A stretch of 64,000 nucleotides of DNA from Streptomyces sp. ISL-43. Its GTDB lineage: Bacteria > Actinomycetota > Actinomycetes > Streptomycetales > Streptomycetaceae. Below the pieces are notes generated by a model that made no database searches, had not been told where the DNA came from, and saw only the letters and a list, made by a program, of their open reading frames with translations. The translations under genes were made by a program, and so were the position numbers. Location: assembly GCF_018614195.1 (NCBI RefSeq), contig NZ_JAGGOT010000071.1, positions 124,001 to 188,000 on the forward strand, in the 5' to 3' direction. Shown in pieces: positions 40,754 through 51,340 of the stretch. Within the stretch, counting starts at the first letter, position 1, and every line of letters starts with the position of its first letter.

Positions 40754-42009
40754 GTGTTCGGAACCGTCAACACCTATCGCAAGGTCATCGCCCTGACCGG
40801 GCCCCTCCTCCCGCTCGTGTCCTTCCTCGCCCGACTGCCCGTCGCGATGTCGCAGTTCGGAAGCGTTCTGCTGGTCGCCGAGACGAGCGGCTCCCTCGCC
40901 ACCGCCGGCATAGTCGGCGGCACCCTCTCCGCCGGACAGGTGGTCTTCGGGCCCGTCCTGGGCCGGCTCGCGGACCGCCACGGACAGCGCCCCGTCGTCC
41001 TGGGCGCCGCCGCGGTCAACGCCGTCGCGACCGCCGCTCTAGTGGCCGGGGCCCTTTCCGGGCTCGCCACCGTCCCGCTCGCCGCGATCGGCGCCGTCAC
41101 CGGTGCCTCCGTCCCGCTCATCGGACCGCTCGCCCGCACCCGCTCCGTGGCCCTGGCCCACCGGGCCAAGGCCGACGAGAGCGTCGTGGGCGCCATCCAC
41201 TCGCTCGAAGGCACCCTCGACGAGGTCTCCTTCGTCTTCGGCCCGGCCCTCGTCGGCCTCGCCACGCTCGCCCTGCACCCCGCCGTCGCCCTCGGTGGCG
41301 CGGCCGCCCTCGTCGCCGTCTTCGGCACCCTCTACGCCCTGCACCCGACCGCCGCCGTCACGGCCGGGGCCTCGGCGCGGCTGCGCGAGGAGAAGGACCG
41401 GGCCCAGGTCCGCCCGCCGGGCGTGGTCTACGCGGTACGGGGCTCACTCGCCCTCCAGGGCGCCATGTTCGGCGCCTGCCAGGCCGGAATCGCCGCCCTC
41501 ACCGCACAGTTGGGCGTCCCCGGCCAGGCCGGCATCGTGTACGCCGCCATGGGCGTCGTCAGCGCCGCCGTCGGACTCTCGCTCGGTGCGCTGCCCGCCC
41601 GCTTCGGGCTGCGGCTGCGCTGGCGGGTGGCCACGGCCGCCGCGCTCGTGCTCTCCGTACCGCTGCTCTTCACCGACACCCTGTGGCCGCTGTACGCGGT
41701 CGTCACCGTGCTCGGGGCCGCCTACGCCCCGCACCTGATCACCGCCTTCGCGCTCACCGAGCGGGCGGTGGAGCCGTGCCGGCTCGCCGAGTCCATGGCC
41801 TTCGCCGCCAGCTCGCTCGTCGCCGGACAGGCCGCGTCGCTCGCCGTCTCCGGGCGGCTCGCCGAGTGGTACGGGCCCGCCGCGGCCTTCGCGGTGGCGG
41901 TGGGGGCGGCCGCCCTGAGCCTGGCCCTGGCCCTGGTCACCCGGGTGCCGGCCGCCCGTACGCACGCCCCCGCGACGTCTGCCCCGGCCACCGCCGCGCA
42001 GGCCGCCGC

Positions 42010-42025
<16 letters not shown>
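40754..42025 (+). CDS. MFS transporter
   Basis: 423 residues from a GTG. Twelve hydrophobic segments are suggested (for example LLPLVSFLARLPVAMSQFGS, then GIVGGTLSAGQVVFGPVLG). The loop 2-3 motif LGRLADRHGQRPVV is the standard major-facilitator A motif. The remaining sequence is Ala/Leu/Val-rich. Substrate unknown; sugar or drug efflux are both possible. Its last 16 bases overlap the convergent glgX 3' end, so one transcript would be antisense to the other there. There is no regulator beside it. Confidence 0.88.
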
Positions 42026-44124
<2,099 letters not shown>

Positions 44125-44456
44125 GGAAAACGACTCTTCCCGTGGGTTTTGGGTTGGTGTTCGGGCTGATCCGGCATGGACCACGTCATTGGCAGATCTT
44201 CCCCGAAAGAGGGGTCTCACGCGGGGACTTGGGAGGGTGCTACCGGGTGACCCGGAAAGCTGATAGGAGGGTTGGCGGACCACGGGTACATAGGACGAGT
44301 CCGATGATGGGCGCATCGGATAATGGGTCAACGGACAGCCGGTGTACGGGACGTCGGGCAGCATGGGGTCGCATCGGGCTGCAGGGGGCCGTGTGCGCGG
44401 AGTACCCTTCCGTGATCACTTCAGACGGGCGTCCAGACGCAGGAGGCGGTGCACGG
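44125..44456. other. 332-base divergent intergenic region, no gene seen
   Basis: It lies between the glgX start (minus) and the HEPN gene start (plus) and must hold both promoters. A perfect AGGAGG ribosome site for the HEPN gene is at 44441-44446. An in-frame GTG at 44412 is a possible earlier start. I see no repeats, RNA or small gene. Confidence 0.6.
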
Positions 44457-45728
44457 GTGAGCTCGGGAGGTCTGGAGCTGCCCCCTGGTGACAGCGGTCA
44501 CGAGGGCGGCCCGGCGGACGCCGCAGGCGGGGCGCCCGGCGGGATGCCCGCCGGAGCGGTGTCGCTGGCCCCGCCGGAAGCCGGGAGGGCGCCGGCCGGA
44601 GCCGGGGCCGAGCTGGACTGGGGCGCGGAGGCCTGGAGCGAGGTCCGTACACGGGCCCAGCGCGCGGGCCGTGCGTACATCTGGCTGAATCTGATCGAGC
44701 AGCGGCTGCGATCGGTGGTCGGGGCGGTGCTCCGGCCGATCTACGAGCCCGTGCACGGCGGCGACGACTGGGTCGTCGCGGCCGCCGGGCCGGCCGGACA
44801 GGAGTGGGTGCAGCGCGCGGTCGCCGTGCGGGAGGTCAGCCGGCGCAAGGGCTACCTGCTGGACTCCGCCGACGACAACGTCCTCAGCTTCCTGACCCTG
44901 CCGCAGCTGCGCGAGCTCATGGTCCAGCACTGGCCCTGCTTCGAGCCGTACTTCGACGACCGGCGCGAGATCGAGCAGGCGCTGGACGAGCTGGAGGTCA
45001 CGCGCAACGTCGTCTCGCGCAACCGCGCCCTGTCCCGGGCGGTCCTGGAACAGGCCGAGCGGGCGTCGGCGCGGCTGCTGGAGGTGCTGGGCGGCGGCGC
45101 GGGCTCGCCGTCGGCCGACCGGCTGCCGATCGACGCCGTCGAGGACCTGGTCGGCGACCGGTACGCGGACGTCATCTCCGTCCACCCGGACCGGGTGAGG
45201 CTGCAGCGCCAGCTCCCGGCGGAGGACCTGTTCGGCGGCGCGCGGCGGCTCGACGCCATCGGCATAGGGCTCAACCTGCTCGTCCAGAACTTCTCGGGCC
45301 GAAGACTCGTACGCCTCGCGGAGGCCGGCTGCCGGGTGCGGCTGCTGTTCCTGAACCCGGCGAGCAGCGCGGTCAAGCGCCGCGAGCGGGAACTGGGGCT
45401 GCGCAAGGGTGAGCTGAGCCGATCCGTGGAGATGAACATCCTGCACGTGCGGCGGGTGCGGGCGGGCCTGCGCGACGCGTCGGGCTTCGAGATCCACGTC
45501 TTCGACGAGACCCCGCGCTTCACGGCGTACCTCGTGGAGGGCGAGTCCTCCGGCATCGCGGTGATCCAGTCGTACCTGCGCCGGGCGCGGGGCATGGAGG
45601 CGCCGGTCCTGGTCCTGCGGGGCGGCGGGCGGGGTCCCTCGCGCGAGCGTGACGCGGACCACGGCCTGTTCCCGACGTACCGTGAGGAATTCGAGTCGAT
45701 CTGGCAGGACTCCCGGCCGGTGTCGTGA
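44457..45728 (+). CDS. SAV2148-family HEPN-domain protein
   Basis: 423 residues from GTG 44457, 10 bases after AGGAGG. A Gly/Pro/Ala-rich disordered head (1-60) is followed by a helical region (ARTRAQ to about 230; VVSRNRALSRAVLEQAE contains the R-N-x4 pattern of HEPN RNase-like folds). The C-terminal part (about 250-420, ARRLDAIGIGLNLLVQNFSG, VRLLFLNPASSAVKRRE, FEIHVFDETPRFTAYLVEGE) resembles the phospholipase-D-like DUF5919 fold but lacks an HKD motif. Highly conserved in Streptomyces, function unknown. An RNA-targeting role is only suggested by the HEPN call. Confidence 0.8.
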   Translation: MSSGGLELPPGDSGHEGGPADAAGGAPGGMPAGAVSLAPPEAGRAPAGAGAELDWGAEAWSEVRTRAQRAGRAYIWLNLIEQRLRSVVGAVLRPIYEPVHGGDDWVVAAAGPAGQEWVQRAVAVREVSRRKGYLLDSADDNVLSFLTLPQLRELMVQHWPCFEPYFDDRREIEQALDELEVTRNVVSRNRALSRAVLEQAERASARLLEVLGGGAGSPSADRLPIDAVEDLVGDRYADVISVHPDRVRLQRQLPAEDLFGGARRLDAIGIGLNLLVQNFSGRRLVRLAEAGCRVRLLFLNPASSAVKRRERELGLRKGELSRSVEMNILHVRRVRAGLRDASGFEIHVFDETPRFTAYLVEGESSGIAVIQSYLRRARGMEAPVLVLRGGGRGPSRERDADHGLFPTYREEFESIWQDSRPVS

Positions 45729-45778
45729 CTGTCAGTGGCGCGTGGCAGGCTGAAACCCGTTGACCGAAGGTACGGGGC

Positions 45779-46513
45779 ATGGACGGGGGGCGCGTGATGG
45801 GGGACTGGCACGGCGGGCCGATGGTGGCCTTCGACCTGGAGACCACGGGGACCGACATCGAATCCGACCGCATCGTGACGGCGGCGGTCGTGGCGGTGGG
45901 GCCGGACGGACAGGTGGCGCGGGAGCGGACGTGGCTGGTCGACCCGGGGGTGCCCATCCCGGAGCAGGCCTCGGCCATCCACGGCATCTCCACGGACCAG
46001 GCCCGCGCCGAGGGGATGGCGGCCGCGCCCGCGATCGAGGAGATCACGCGGACGCTCTTCGAGGCGCTGCGCTCGGGGACCCCCCTGGTGGTGATGAACG
46101 CGCGCTACGACCTGACCCTGCTGGACCGCGAGTGCCGGCGGCACGGGATCCAGCCGCTGGGCGAGCGCTGGCGGGGCAGGCCCGCGCCCGTCATCGACCC
46201 CTTGGTCCTGGACAAGCACGCGGACCGGTACCGCAAGGGCAGGCGCAACCTCCAGGCCCTCTGCGAGCACTACGGCGTGACCCTCGACGAGGCGCACAAC
46301 GCGGGCGCGGACGCGCTGGCGGCGGCTCGCGCGGCGCGGCGGATGGGGGCGAGGCACGCGGTGATAGGGACGGTCGCGCTGGCGGACCTCCACGATCTCC
46401 AGATCCGCGCGGCGGCCGAGCAGGCGGCGTCACTGCAGAGCTATCTGCGGCGTACCTCGGACCCCGAGGCGATAGTCGAGCGGGCCTGGCCCGTCGTGCC
46501 GTACCGGGTCTGA
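45779..46513 (+). CDS. DnaQ-like DEDDh 3'-5' exonuclease
   Basis: 244 residues. ExoI VAFDLETTGTDIESDRI carries the first Asp/Glu pair, ExoII is NARYDLTLLDREC (second Asp), and ExoIII AHNAGADALAAA has the final His/Asp. This set is complete, so the protein should remove nucleotides from 3' ends in proofreading, repair or RNA processing. Streptomyces carry several such stand-alone enzymes. It follows the HEPN gene by 50 bases and may share its transcript. ATG 45797 (MGDWHGG) is an alternative start. Confidence 0.9.
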   Translation: MDGGRVMGDWHGGPMVAFDLETTGTDIESDRIVTAAVVAVGPDGQVARERTWLVDPGVPIPEQASAIHGISTDQARAEGMAAAPAIEEITRTLFEALRSGTPLVVMNARYDLTLLDRECRRHGIQPLGERWRGRPAPVIDPLVLDKHADRYRKGRRNLQALCEHYGVTLDEAHNAGADALAAARAARRMGARHAVIGTVALADLHDLQIRAAAEQAASLQSYLRRTSDPEAIVERAWPVVPYRV

Positions 46514-46560
46514 GGGCCGGAGGGTCCCAGGGGTGTCCGGCCGGTCAGGCCGCAGACCCC

Positions 46561-47118
46561 CTACCGCAGCAGCCAGTCCCGGGTCCGCTCCATGACCTCG
46601 GCGCGGCTTCGGGCGCCGTGGTCGGCCGCGATGAGGTAATTGCCGACCCGGAGGGAGTAGGCGATCATGCTGCGGACCTCGACGTCGTCCTGGTCGGGAC
46701 AGAAGGCGCCGAACAGCGAACGCAGGTAGTCCATGCGGCGGTTGTCGAGGCGCCGCAGCCGTTCCGCGACGGACGGGTCGCGCCGGGCCCAGTCGCGGAT
46801 CGCGAGGTCGACCGCGACTCCCTTCGTCGGGCCGTCGGGGGCCTCGGCGATCGCGAACAGCCGCCTCAGCTTGGCCCGGGGGTCGCCGCCCGCGCTCTCG
46901 ACCTGTTCGATCACGGCCTCGGCGACCTCGCACTCCCAGGTGTCGAGCATCTCGGTGAGCAGTGCGTCCCGGTTGCCGAAGTACCCGTAGAAGCCGCCCT
47001 TGGTGACGCCGAGGGCCTGTGCCAGCGACTCGATCCGGACGGCCTCGGGGCCTCCGGCGGCGAGCGCTCGCAGGCCCTCCTCGATCCAGCTGCGCCGCGG
47101 CGTGCGGGTCGCGCCCAC
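46561..47118 (-). CDS. TetR-family regulator of the DUF2867 gene
   Basis: 185 residues from a GTG with GAGGAG 8 bases upstream. The helix-turn-helix is at about 20-45 (RIESLAQALGVTKGGFYGYF, then NRDALLTEML), the standard TetR head; the ligand domain (about 55-185) is divergent. It is read away from the DUF2867 gene, and two near-identical palindromes lie between them (47142-47169 and 47181-47202), the usual plan for a TetR repressor controlling itself and its neighbour. Inducer unknown. Confidence 0.92.
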   Translation of the reverse strand: MGATRTPRRSWIEEGLRALAAGGPEAVRIESLAQALGVTKGGFYGYFGNRDALLTEMLDTWECEVAEAVIEQVESAGGDPRAKLRRLFAIAEAPDGPTKGVAVDLAIRDWARRDPSVAERLRRLDNRRMDYLRSLFGAFCPDQDDVEVRSMIAYSLRVGNYLIAADHGARSRAEVMERTRDWLLR

Positions 47119-47141
47119 GTTGTGTCTCCTCTTGCACGGGC

Positions 47142-47169
47142 CCGATCTATACGCTGCCGTATAGATCGG
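47142..47169. promoter_or_regulatory. TetR operator 1
   Basis: CCGATCTATACG (47142-47153) and CGTATAGATCGG (47158-47169) are perfect 12-bp arms around CTGC. It shares the core TCTATACG-N4-CGTATAGA with operator 2 and lies 24 bases before the TetR start. Confidence 0.85.
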
Positions 47170-47180
47170 TGCTAGCCTTC

Positions 47181-47202
47181 GTCTATACGGCATCGTATAG
47201 AC
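47181..47202. promoter_or_regulatory. TetR operator 2
   Basis: GTCTATACG (47181-47189) and CGTATAGAC (47194-47202) are perfect arms around GCAT. The centre is 36 bases from operator 1. It ends 13 bases before the DUF2867 start and would block its transcription or ribosome access. Confidence 0.85.
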
Positions 47203-47214
47203 AGGGGCTTGCCG

Positions 47215-47808
47215 ATGAGACTCCCCAGAAGCGCGCACACGGACCGCCCCTGGCGGATCCACGAGATCGCCGGCGACTTCAAGGTCGAGGACGTGTGGGA
47301 ACTGCCGACACCGGGCGGCCCCGACGACCTCGCCCGGCTGGTGGACCAGTTCGGGAGCGGCACGGGAAGCGGTGTCACCTCCCCCGTGGGGCGCGCGCTC
47401 TTCGCGATCCGCTGGAAGCTCGGGGCACTGTTCGGCTGGGACGAGCCCGCGGACGGAGTCGGCGGCCGGGTGGCGACACTGCGCGACCGGCTGCCGGCGG
47501 ACCTCCGCGAAGGTCCCCGCGGGCCGGAGCTCAGCTCGTTCCCGTTCACCTCCGTCTACCAGACGCACGACGAGTGGGCGGCGGAGACGGCCAACCGGAC
47601 CGTGCACGGGGTGATGCACATCGGCTGGGTCCCGGACGGAGCCGGCGGCTACCACGGCCGGATGGCCGTCCTGGTGAAGCCGAACGGCCTGCTCGGCGCG
47701 CTGTACATGGCGGGCATCAAGCCCTTCCGGTACCTGGGGGTCTATCCGGCGCTGCTCCGCGGGATCGGCCGCGAATGGCAGGCCCGTACGGGCGCCGGCC
47801 CGGCCTGA
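47215..47808 (+). CDS. DUF2867 protein controlled by TetR
   Basis: 197 residues from ATG 47215 with AGGGG 8 bases upstream; the frame could also start at TTG 47209. DUF2867 is recognised from WRIHEIAGDFKVEDVWELPT, RWKLGALFGWDEPADGVG and VNRTVHGVMHIGWV-like sequence (ANRTVHGVMHIGW). It is a compact alpha/beta domain found alone or fused to NAD-binding dehydrogenases; its reaction is unknown. Its promoter carries both TetR palindromes, so it is the regulated target and may handle a toxic small molecule sensed by the repressor. Confidence 0.88.
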   Translation: MRLPRSAHTDRPWRIHEIAGDFKVEDVWELPTPGGPDDLARLVDQFGSGTGSGVTSPVGRALFAIRWKLGALFGWDEPADGVGGRVATLRDRLPADLREGPRGPELSSFPFTSVYQTHDEWAAETANRTVHGVMHIGWVPDGAGGYHGRMAVLVKPNGLLGALYMAGIKPFRYLGVYPALLRGIGREWQARTGAGPA

Positions 47809-47827
47809 TCCGAGCGGGGGGCGCCGG

Positions 47828-48463
47828 TCAGTCCGGCCACTGGTCGCGGTAGACGACGTGCAGCCCGCTGCCGGCGGCGAGTACGCCGTTGCCCGGGCGC
47901 AGCCGGGTGCAGTAGTGCTGATGGTCGGGGTGGGCGAGGACGTAGCCGGGACCCCGGTGGGCGATGTCGGCGAAGAGCCACGCGGTGTCGGCGAACAGCT
48001 TGGCGCTCCCCGTCATGAACAGCGTCCCGGCGTGGACGCGCTGGTGGAACCGGTCCCGGTTCTCCTTGTGGTGGCGCTCCGGCCAGGGGTCGACCGCGGG
48101 GTCGGCGGAGGCCGGTCCGGGAAGATCCGCGGTCTGCGGCCGGCCCGGGCCCAGCCGTGCCCGCAGCTCCTTCCAGCGCGAGGGTGCGAACTGGAGCGAG
48201 TGGTGCAGCAGGACGAGGTCGAGCCCGGGCTCTTGCGCGTCGGGGCGGGCGCGCCGCAGCGGGACGTGGACCAGCGAGCGCGGCGAGGTGGCGGCGAGCG
48301 TCCACAGGCCGGCGATGAGCTGCGCGGCCGCCTGGTCGACTTGGGCGTGCAGGTACCAGCGGCCGTCCGACAGGGCCGCGCGGGCCGGCGGCCGGGCCGG
48401 GCGGATCACCTTGAACTCCGCCGGGCCGAGCCGGGCCTGGTGGATCGTGAGGGGCAGTTTCAT
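47828..48463 (-). CDS. Hypothetical protein, conserved-looking
   Basis: 211 residues from ATG 48463 (MKLPLTIHQARLGPAEFKVI). The sequence contains LDLVLLHHSLQFAPSRWKEL, a Pro-rich linker, then HKENRDRFHQRVHAGTLFMT and HPDHQHYCTRLRPGN, rich in His. No catalytic motif is recognised. Codon use and composition fit real coding DNA. No ribosome site is visible, so the message may be leaderless. It converges with the DUF2867 gene and follows the APH-like gene by 23 bases on the same strand, so those two could be one operon. Confidence 0.6.
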   Translation of the reverse strand: MKLPLTIHQARLGPAEFKVIRPARPPARAALSDGRWYLHAQVDQAAAQLIAGLWTLAATSPRSLVHVPLRRARPDAQEPGLDLVLLHHSLQFAPSRWKELRARLGPGRPQTADLPGPASADPAVDPWPERHHKENRDRFHQRVHAGTLFMTGSAKLFADTAWLFADIAHRGPGYVLAHPDHQHYCTRLRPGNGVLAAGSGLHVVYRDQWPD

Positions 48464-48486
48464 ATGCGGAGATTGATACGGCACGG

Positions 48487-49353
48487 CTAGAACGGATGCC
48501 AGCGGGTTTCCGTGTCGCCCTCTCGCAGGGAGTCGACCCGGCGGCGGAATTCGGCCAGGGCCTTGGGATTGGCCGGGGCGTGCTGGGAGACCCAGGCGCA
48601 GCTGGCCGTCTCGCGGGCGCCGCGCAGGACCGCGCAGCCTTCCCAGTCGCGCACGTCCCAGCCGTACGCCGTCGCGAAGGCCTCGTAGGACTCGGCGGGC
48701 AGCCCGTACCGGTCGCGGGAGAGCGCCATCACCACCAGGTCGTGCTCGCGCAGGTCCGAGGAGACCGTCTCCAGGTCGACCAGGACCGGCCCGTCCGGGC
48801 CCACGTGGACGTTGCGCGGCAGCGCGTCACCGTGGATCGGGCCCGGCGCGAGGTGTGGGGTGAGGGCCGCCACCTGGTCGGCGTACCCGTCGCGGCGGGC
48901 CCGCAGGTACGCCGCGTCCGCCGGGTCGATCGCCCTGCCCGCCAGCCGGAGCCAGCGCTCGACCCCGCCCAGCAGATCCCGCGGGGGCAGTACGAAGGGG
49001 GGCGCGGGCAGGGCGTGGATCCGCCGCAGCAGCACCGCGAGGTCCTCGGGTCCCGCCGGGCGGACCGCGTCGGGGAGCCGGTGCCACAGCGTCACCGGGT
49101 GCCCGTCCACCAGCCGGGGCCTCGGCTCGGCCGCGCGGACCGCCGGGATCCCGCACTCCGCGAACCAGCCCGCCACGGCGAGCTCCCGCTCGGCGCGCGG
49201 GAGCAGCCCCGCCTCCCGGCCGACCTTGGCGACCAGGCCGTCGCCGCCGAGCGCGAAGACGGCGTTCTCGCCGAGGGCCAGCAGCTCGGGCGATCCGGTC
49301 CGGCCGGTGAGGCCCGCCGCCGTCAGCGCTTCCCTGGCCCGTGCCTCGTCCAT
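48487..49353 (-). CDS. Aminoglycoside phosphotransferase-family kinase
   Basis: 288 residues. The Brenner-type catalytic loop is GPIHGDALPRNVHVGPDGP (Asp and Asn at about 173-178), and VLVDLETV carries the metal-binding Asp, as in APH/choline kinase-like proteins. The N-terminal lobe has LALGENAVFALGG and LVAKVGRE with the ATP lysine. It should phosphorylate a small molecule hydroxyl; resistance to an antibiotic is only one option. It is divergent from the macrolide glycosyltransferase gene, with 158 bases between starts, an arrangement that hints at a shared drug-defence role. Confidence 0.85.
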   Translation of the reverse strand: MDEARAREALTAAGLTGRTGSPELLALGENAVFALGGDGLVAKVGREAGLLPRAERELAVAGWFAECGIPAVRAAEPRPRLVDGHPVTLWHRLPDAVRPAGPEDLAVLLRRIHALPAPPFVLPPRDLLGGVERWLRLAGRAIDPADAAYLRARRDGYADQVAALTPHLAPGPIHGDALPRNVHVGPDGPVLVDLETVSSDLREHDLVVMALSRDRYGLPAESYEAFATAYGWDVRDWEGCAVLRGARETASCAWVSQHAPANPKALAEFRRRVDSLREGDTETRWHPF

Positions 49354-49480
49354 GCCGTGCTCCGCCGTCCGTCCGCTGCCGCCGCCCCGGGTGCCGCCGG
49401 GCGCTGTTGATCAGCCAAGTCTCGCACCCCGCCCCGGCCCGGCCCGGTTCCGGCCGGAGCCTCATCCCGCATTGGATTGC

Positions 49481-49494
49481 ACGAGACGTCTCGT
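49481..49494. promoter_or_regulatory. Candidate operator before the glycosyltransferase gene
   Basis: ACGAGACGTCTCGT is a perfect 14-bp palindrome, extended on one side by a repeated CTCGT. It ends 17 bases before the ATG at 49512. A TetR-like or MarR-like repressor site is likely, but no regulator lies next to it. Confidence 0.45.
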
Positions 49495-49511
49495 CTCGTT
49501 ATCTTCGAGTC

Positions 49512-50786
49512 ATGACCTCGACCCCAAAGCCCGCCCACATCGCCATGTTCTCCATCGCCGCCGCCGGACACGTGAACCCGAGCATCGAAGTGATCCGCGA
49601 ACTCGTCGCCCGGGGCCACCGCGTCAGCTACGCCATCCCCGCCTCCTACGCCGACAAGGTCGCCGAGACCGGCGCCACCCCGGTGATCTGGAACTCCACC
49701 CTGCCCACCGAGGAGGACCCCGAGGCCTGGGGCACCGAACTCATCGACAACATCGAGCCCTTCCTCGCCGACGCCGTGCAGGCCCTCCCGCAGCTCGCGG
49801 CCGCCTTCGAGGGCGACGAGCCGGACCTCGTCCTCCACGACATCACCGCCTACCCGGCGATCGTCCTCGCCCACCGGTGGAAGGTCCCCGCCGTCTCCCT
49901 CTCCCCGAACCTGGTCGCCTGGACCGGCTACGAGGAGGAGGTCGCCGCGCCGATGACCGCCGCACTGCGCGCCTGCGAACGCGGGCGGGCGTACTACGCC
50001 CGCTTCCGGGCCTGGCTCGACGAGAACGGCATCGACGAGGACAGCGACCGCTTCGTCGGCCGCCCGCGCCGCGGCGTCGTACTCATCCCGCGCGCCCTGC
50101 AGCCGCACGCCGACCGCGTCGACGAGACCGTGTACACCTTCGTCGGCGCGTGCCAGGGCGACCGCAGCGCCACCCAGGGCACCTGGACGCCCCCGGAGGC
50201 CGCGGCGGGGAAGAAGGTCCTGCTGGTCTCGCTCGGCTCCACCTTCACCAACCAGCCGGCCTTCTACCGCGCCTGCGCCCAGGCCTTCGGGGACCTGCCC
50301 GACTGGCACGTCGTGCTCCAGATCGGCAAGTTCACCGACGAGGCCGAGATCGGCGCGATCCCCGCCAACGTCGAGGTCCACCGCTGGGTCCCCCAGCTGG
50401 ACATCCTGCGCCGGGCCGACGCCTTCATCACCCACGCGGGCGCGGGCGGCAGCCAGGAGGGGCTGGCCACCGGCACCCCGATGGTCGCGGTCCCGCAAGC
50501 CGTCGACCAGTTCGGCAACGCCGACATGCTGGCCGCCCTCGGCGTCGCCCGGCACGTCCCGATGGACGAAGCCGACGCCGCGACCCTGCGCGAGGCCGTC
50601 CTCGCCCTGGTCGCCGACCCTGAGGTGGCAGCCCGGGCGCAGGCCGTCCGCGCGCAGATGGCCGCCGAGGGCGGCACGCGGCAGGCGGCCGACCTGATCG
50701 AGGCGGAACTGCCCGGACCGGCCGCTCCGGCCGTCTCGGCCGTCTCGGCCGGATTGTCGGTGGACGGTCCTATCGTTCGGGCATGA
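49512..50786 (+). CDS. Macrolide-type glycosyltransferase (GT1, OleD/MGT-like)
   Basis: 424 residues. The N-terminal MFSIAAAGHVNPSIEV has the catalytic histidine of GT1 enzymes, and the C-terminal nucleotide-sugar motif VHRWVPQLDILRRADAFITH with AGAGGSQEGLATGTPMVAVP is the MGT/OleD version. Relatives glucosylate macrolides and other phenolic or hydroxylated drugs, protecting the producer or giving resistance. There is no biosynthetic cluster nearby, so detoxification is likelier than biosynthesis. The start is at ATG 49512; the longer upstream frame is not coding. The stop overlaps the DUF1697 gene as ATGA. Confidence 0.92.
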   Translation: MTSTPKPAHIAMFSIAAAGHVNPSIEVIRELVARGHRVSYAIPASYADKVAETGATPVIWNSTLPTEEDPEAWGTELIDNIEPFLADAVQALPQLAAAFEGDEPDLVLHDITAYPAIVLAHRWKVPAVSLSPNLVAWTGYEEEVAAPMTAALRACERGRAYYARFRAWLDENGIDEDSDRFVGRPRRGVVLIPRALQPHADRVDETVYTFVGACQGDRSATQGTWTPPEAAAGKKVLLVSLGSTFTNQPAFYRACAQAFGDLPDWHVVLQIGKFTDEAEIGAIPANVEVHRWVPQLDILRRADAFITHAGAGGSQEGLATGTPMVAVPQAVDQFGNADMLAALGVARHVPMDEADAATLREAVLALVADPEVAARAQAVRAQMAAEGGTRQAADLIEAELPGPAAPAVSAVSAGLSVDGPIVRA

Positions 50787-51337
50787 CCAATCGGAAGTAC
50801 GCGGCACTGCTGCGGGGCATCAACGTCGGCGGGAACAAGAAGGTCCCGATGGCCGAACTGCGCCAGGTCCTGCAAGGCCTCGGCCACGAGGACGCGCAGA
50901 CGTACCTGCAGAGCGGCAACGCCGTCTTCAGCAGCGCCACGAAGAAGACCCCGGTGGCCCTGGCCCGCGAGCTGGAGGCCGCCATCGAAGCCCACTTCGG
51001 CTTCGGGGCGTCCTGCCTGGTGGTCGACGGCGCCCACCTGAAAGCCGTGGCCGACGCCTGCCCCTTCCCGGCCGCCGAGCTGGAAGGCAAGCAGCTCCAC
51101 GTCACCTTCTGCTCCGAGCAGCCCGCCGAGTCCCGCTTCGCGTCGATCGACGCGGACACCTACCTCCCGGAGGAATACCGCCTCGGCGACCGCGTGGTCT
51201 ACCTCTACGCCCCGAACGGGCTGGGCCGCTCCAAGCTGGCCGAGGCCCTCGCCAGACCGGCCGTGGTCAAGGGCCTCGACGTGACCACCCGCAACTGGAA
51301 CACGGTCGCCAAGTTGGTCGAGCTCACGCGAGACTGA
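50783..51337 (+). CDS. DUF1697 protein
   Basis: 184 residues, with the opening TNRKYAALLRGINVGGNKKV and YLQSGNAVFSS that define DUF1697, then DGAHLKAVADACPFPA and a C-terminal GRSKLAEALARP...TTRNWNTVAKL pattern. Family members are small alpha/beta proteins of unknown function, common in soil bacteria. It overlaps the glycosyltransferase gene by ATGA, so is co-translated with it. Nothing in the sequence gives a role. Confidence 0.88.
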   Translation: MTNRKYAALLRGINVGGNKKVPMAELRQVLQGLGHEDAQTYLQSGNAVFSSATKKTPVALARELEAAIEAHFGFGASCLVVDGAHLKAVADACPFPAAELEGKQLHVTFCSEQPAESRFASIDADTYLPEEYRLGDRVVYLYAPNGLGRSKLAEALARPAVVKGLDVTTRNWNTVAKLVELTRD

Positions 51338-51340
51338 CGC

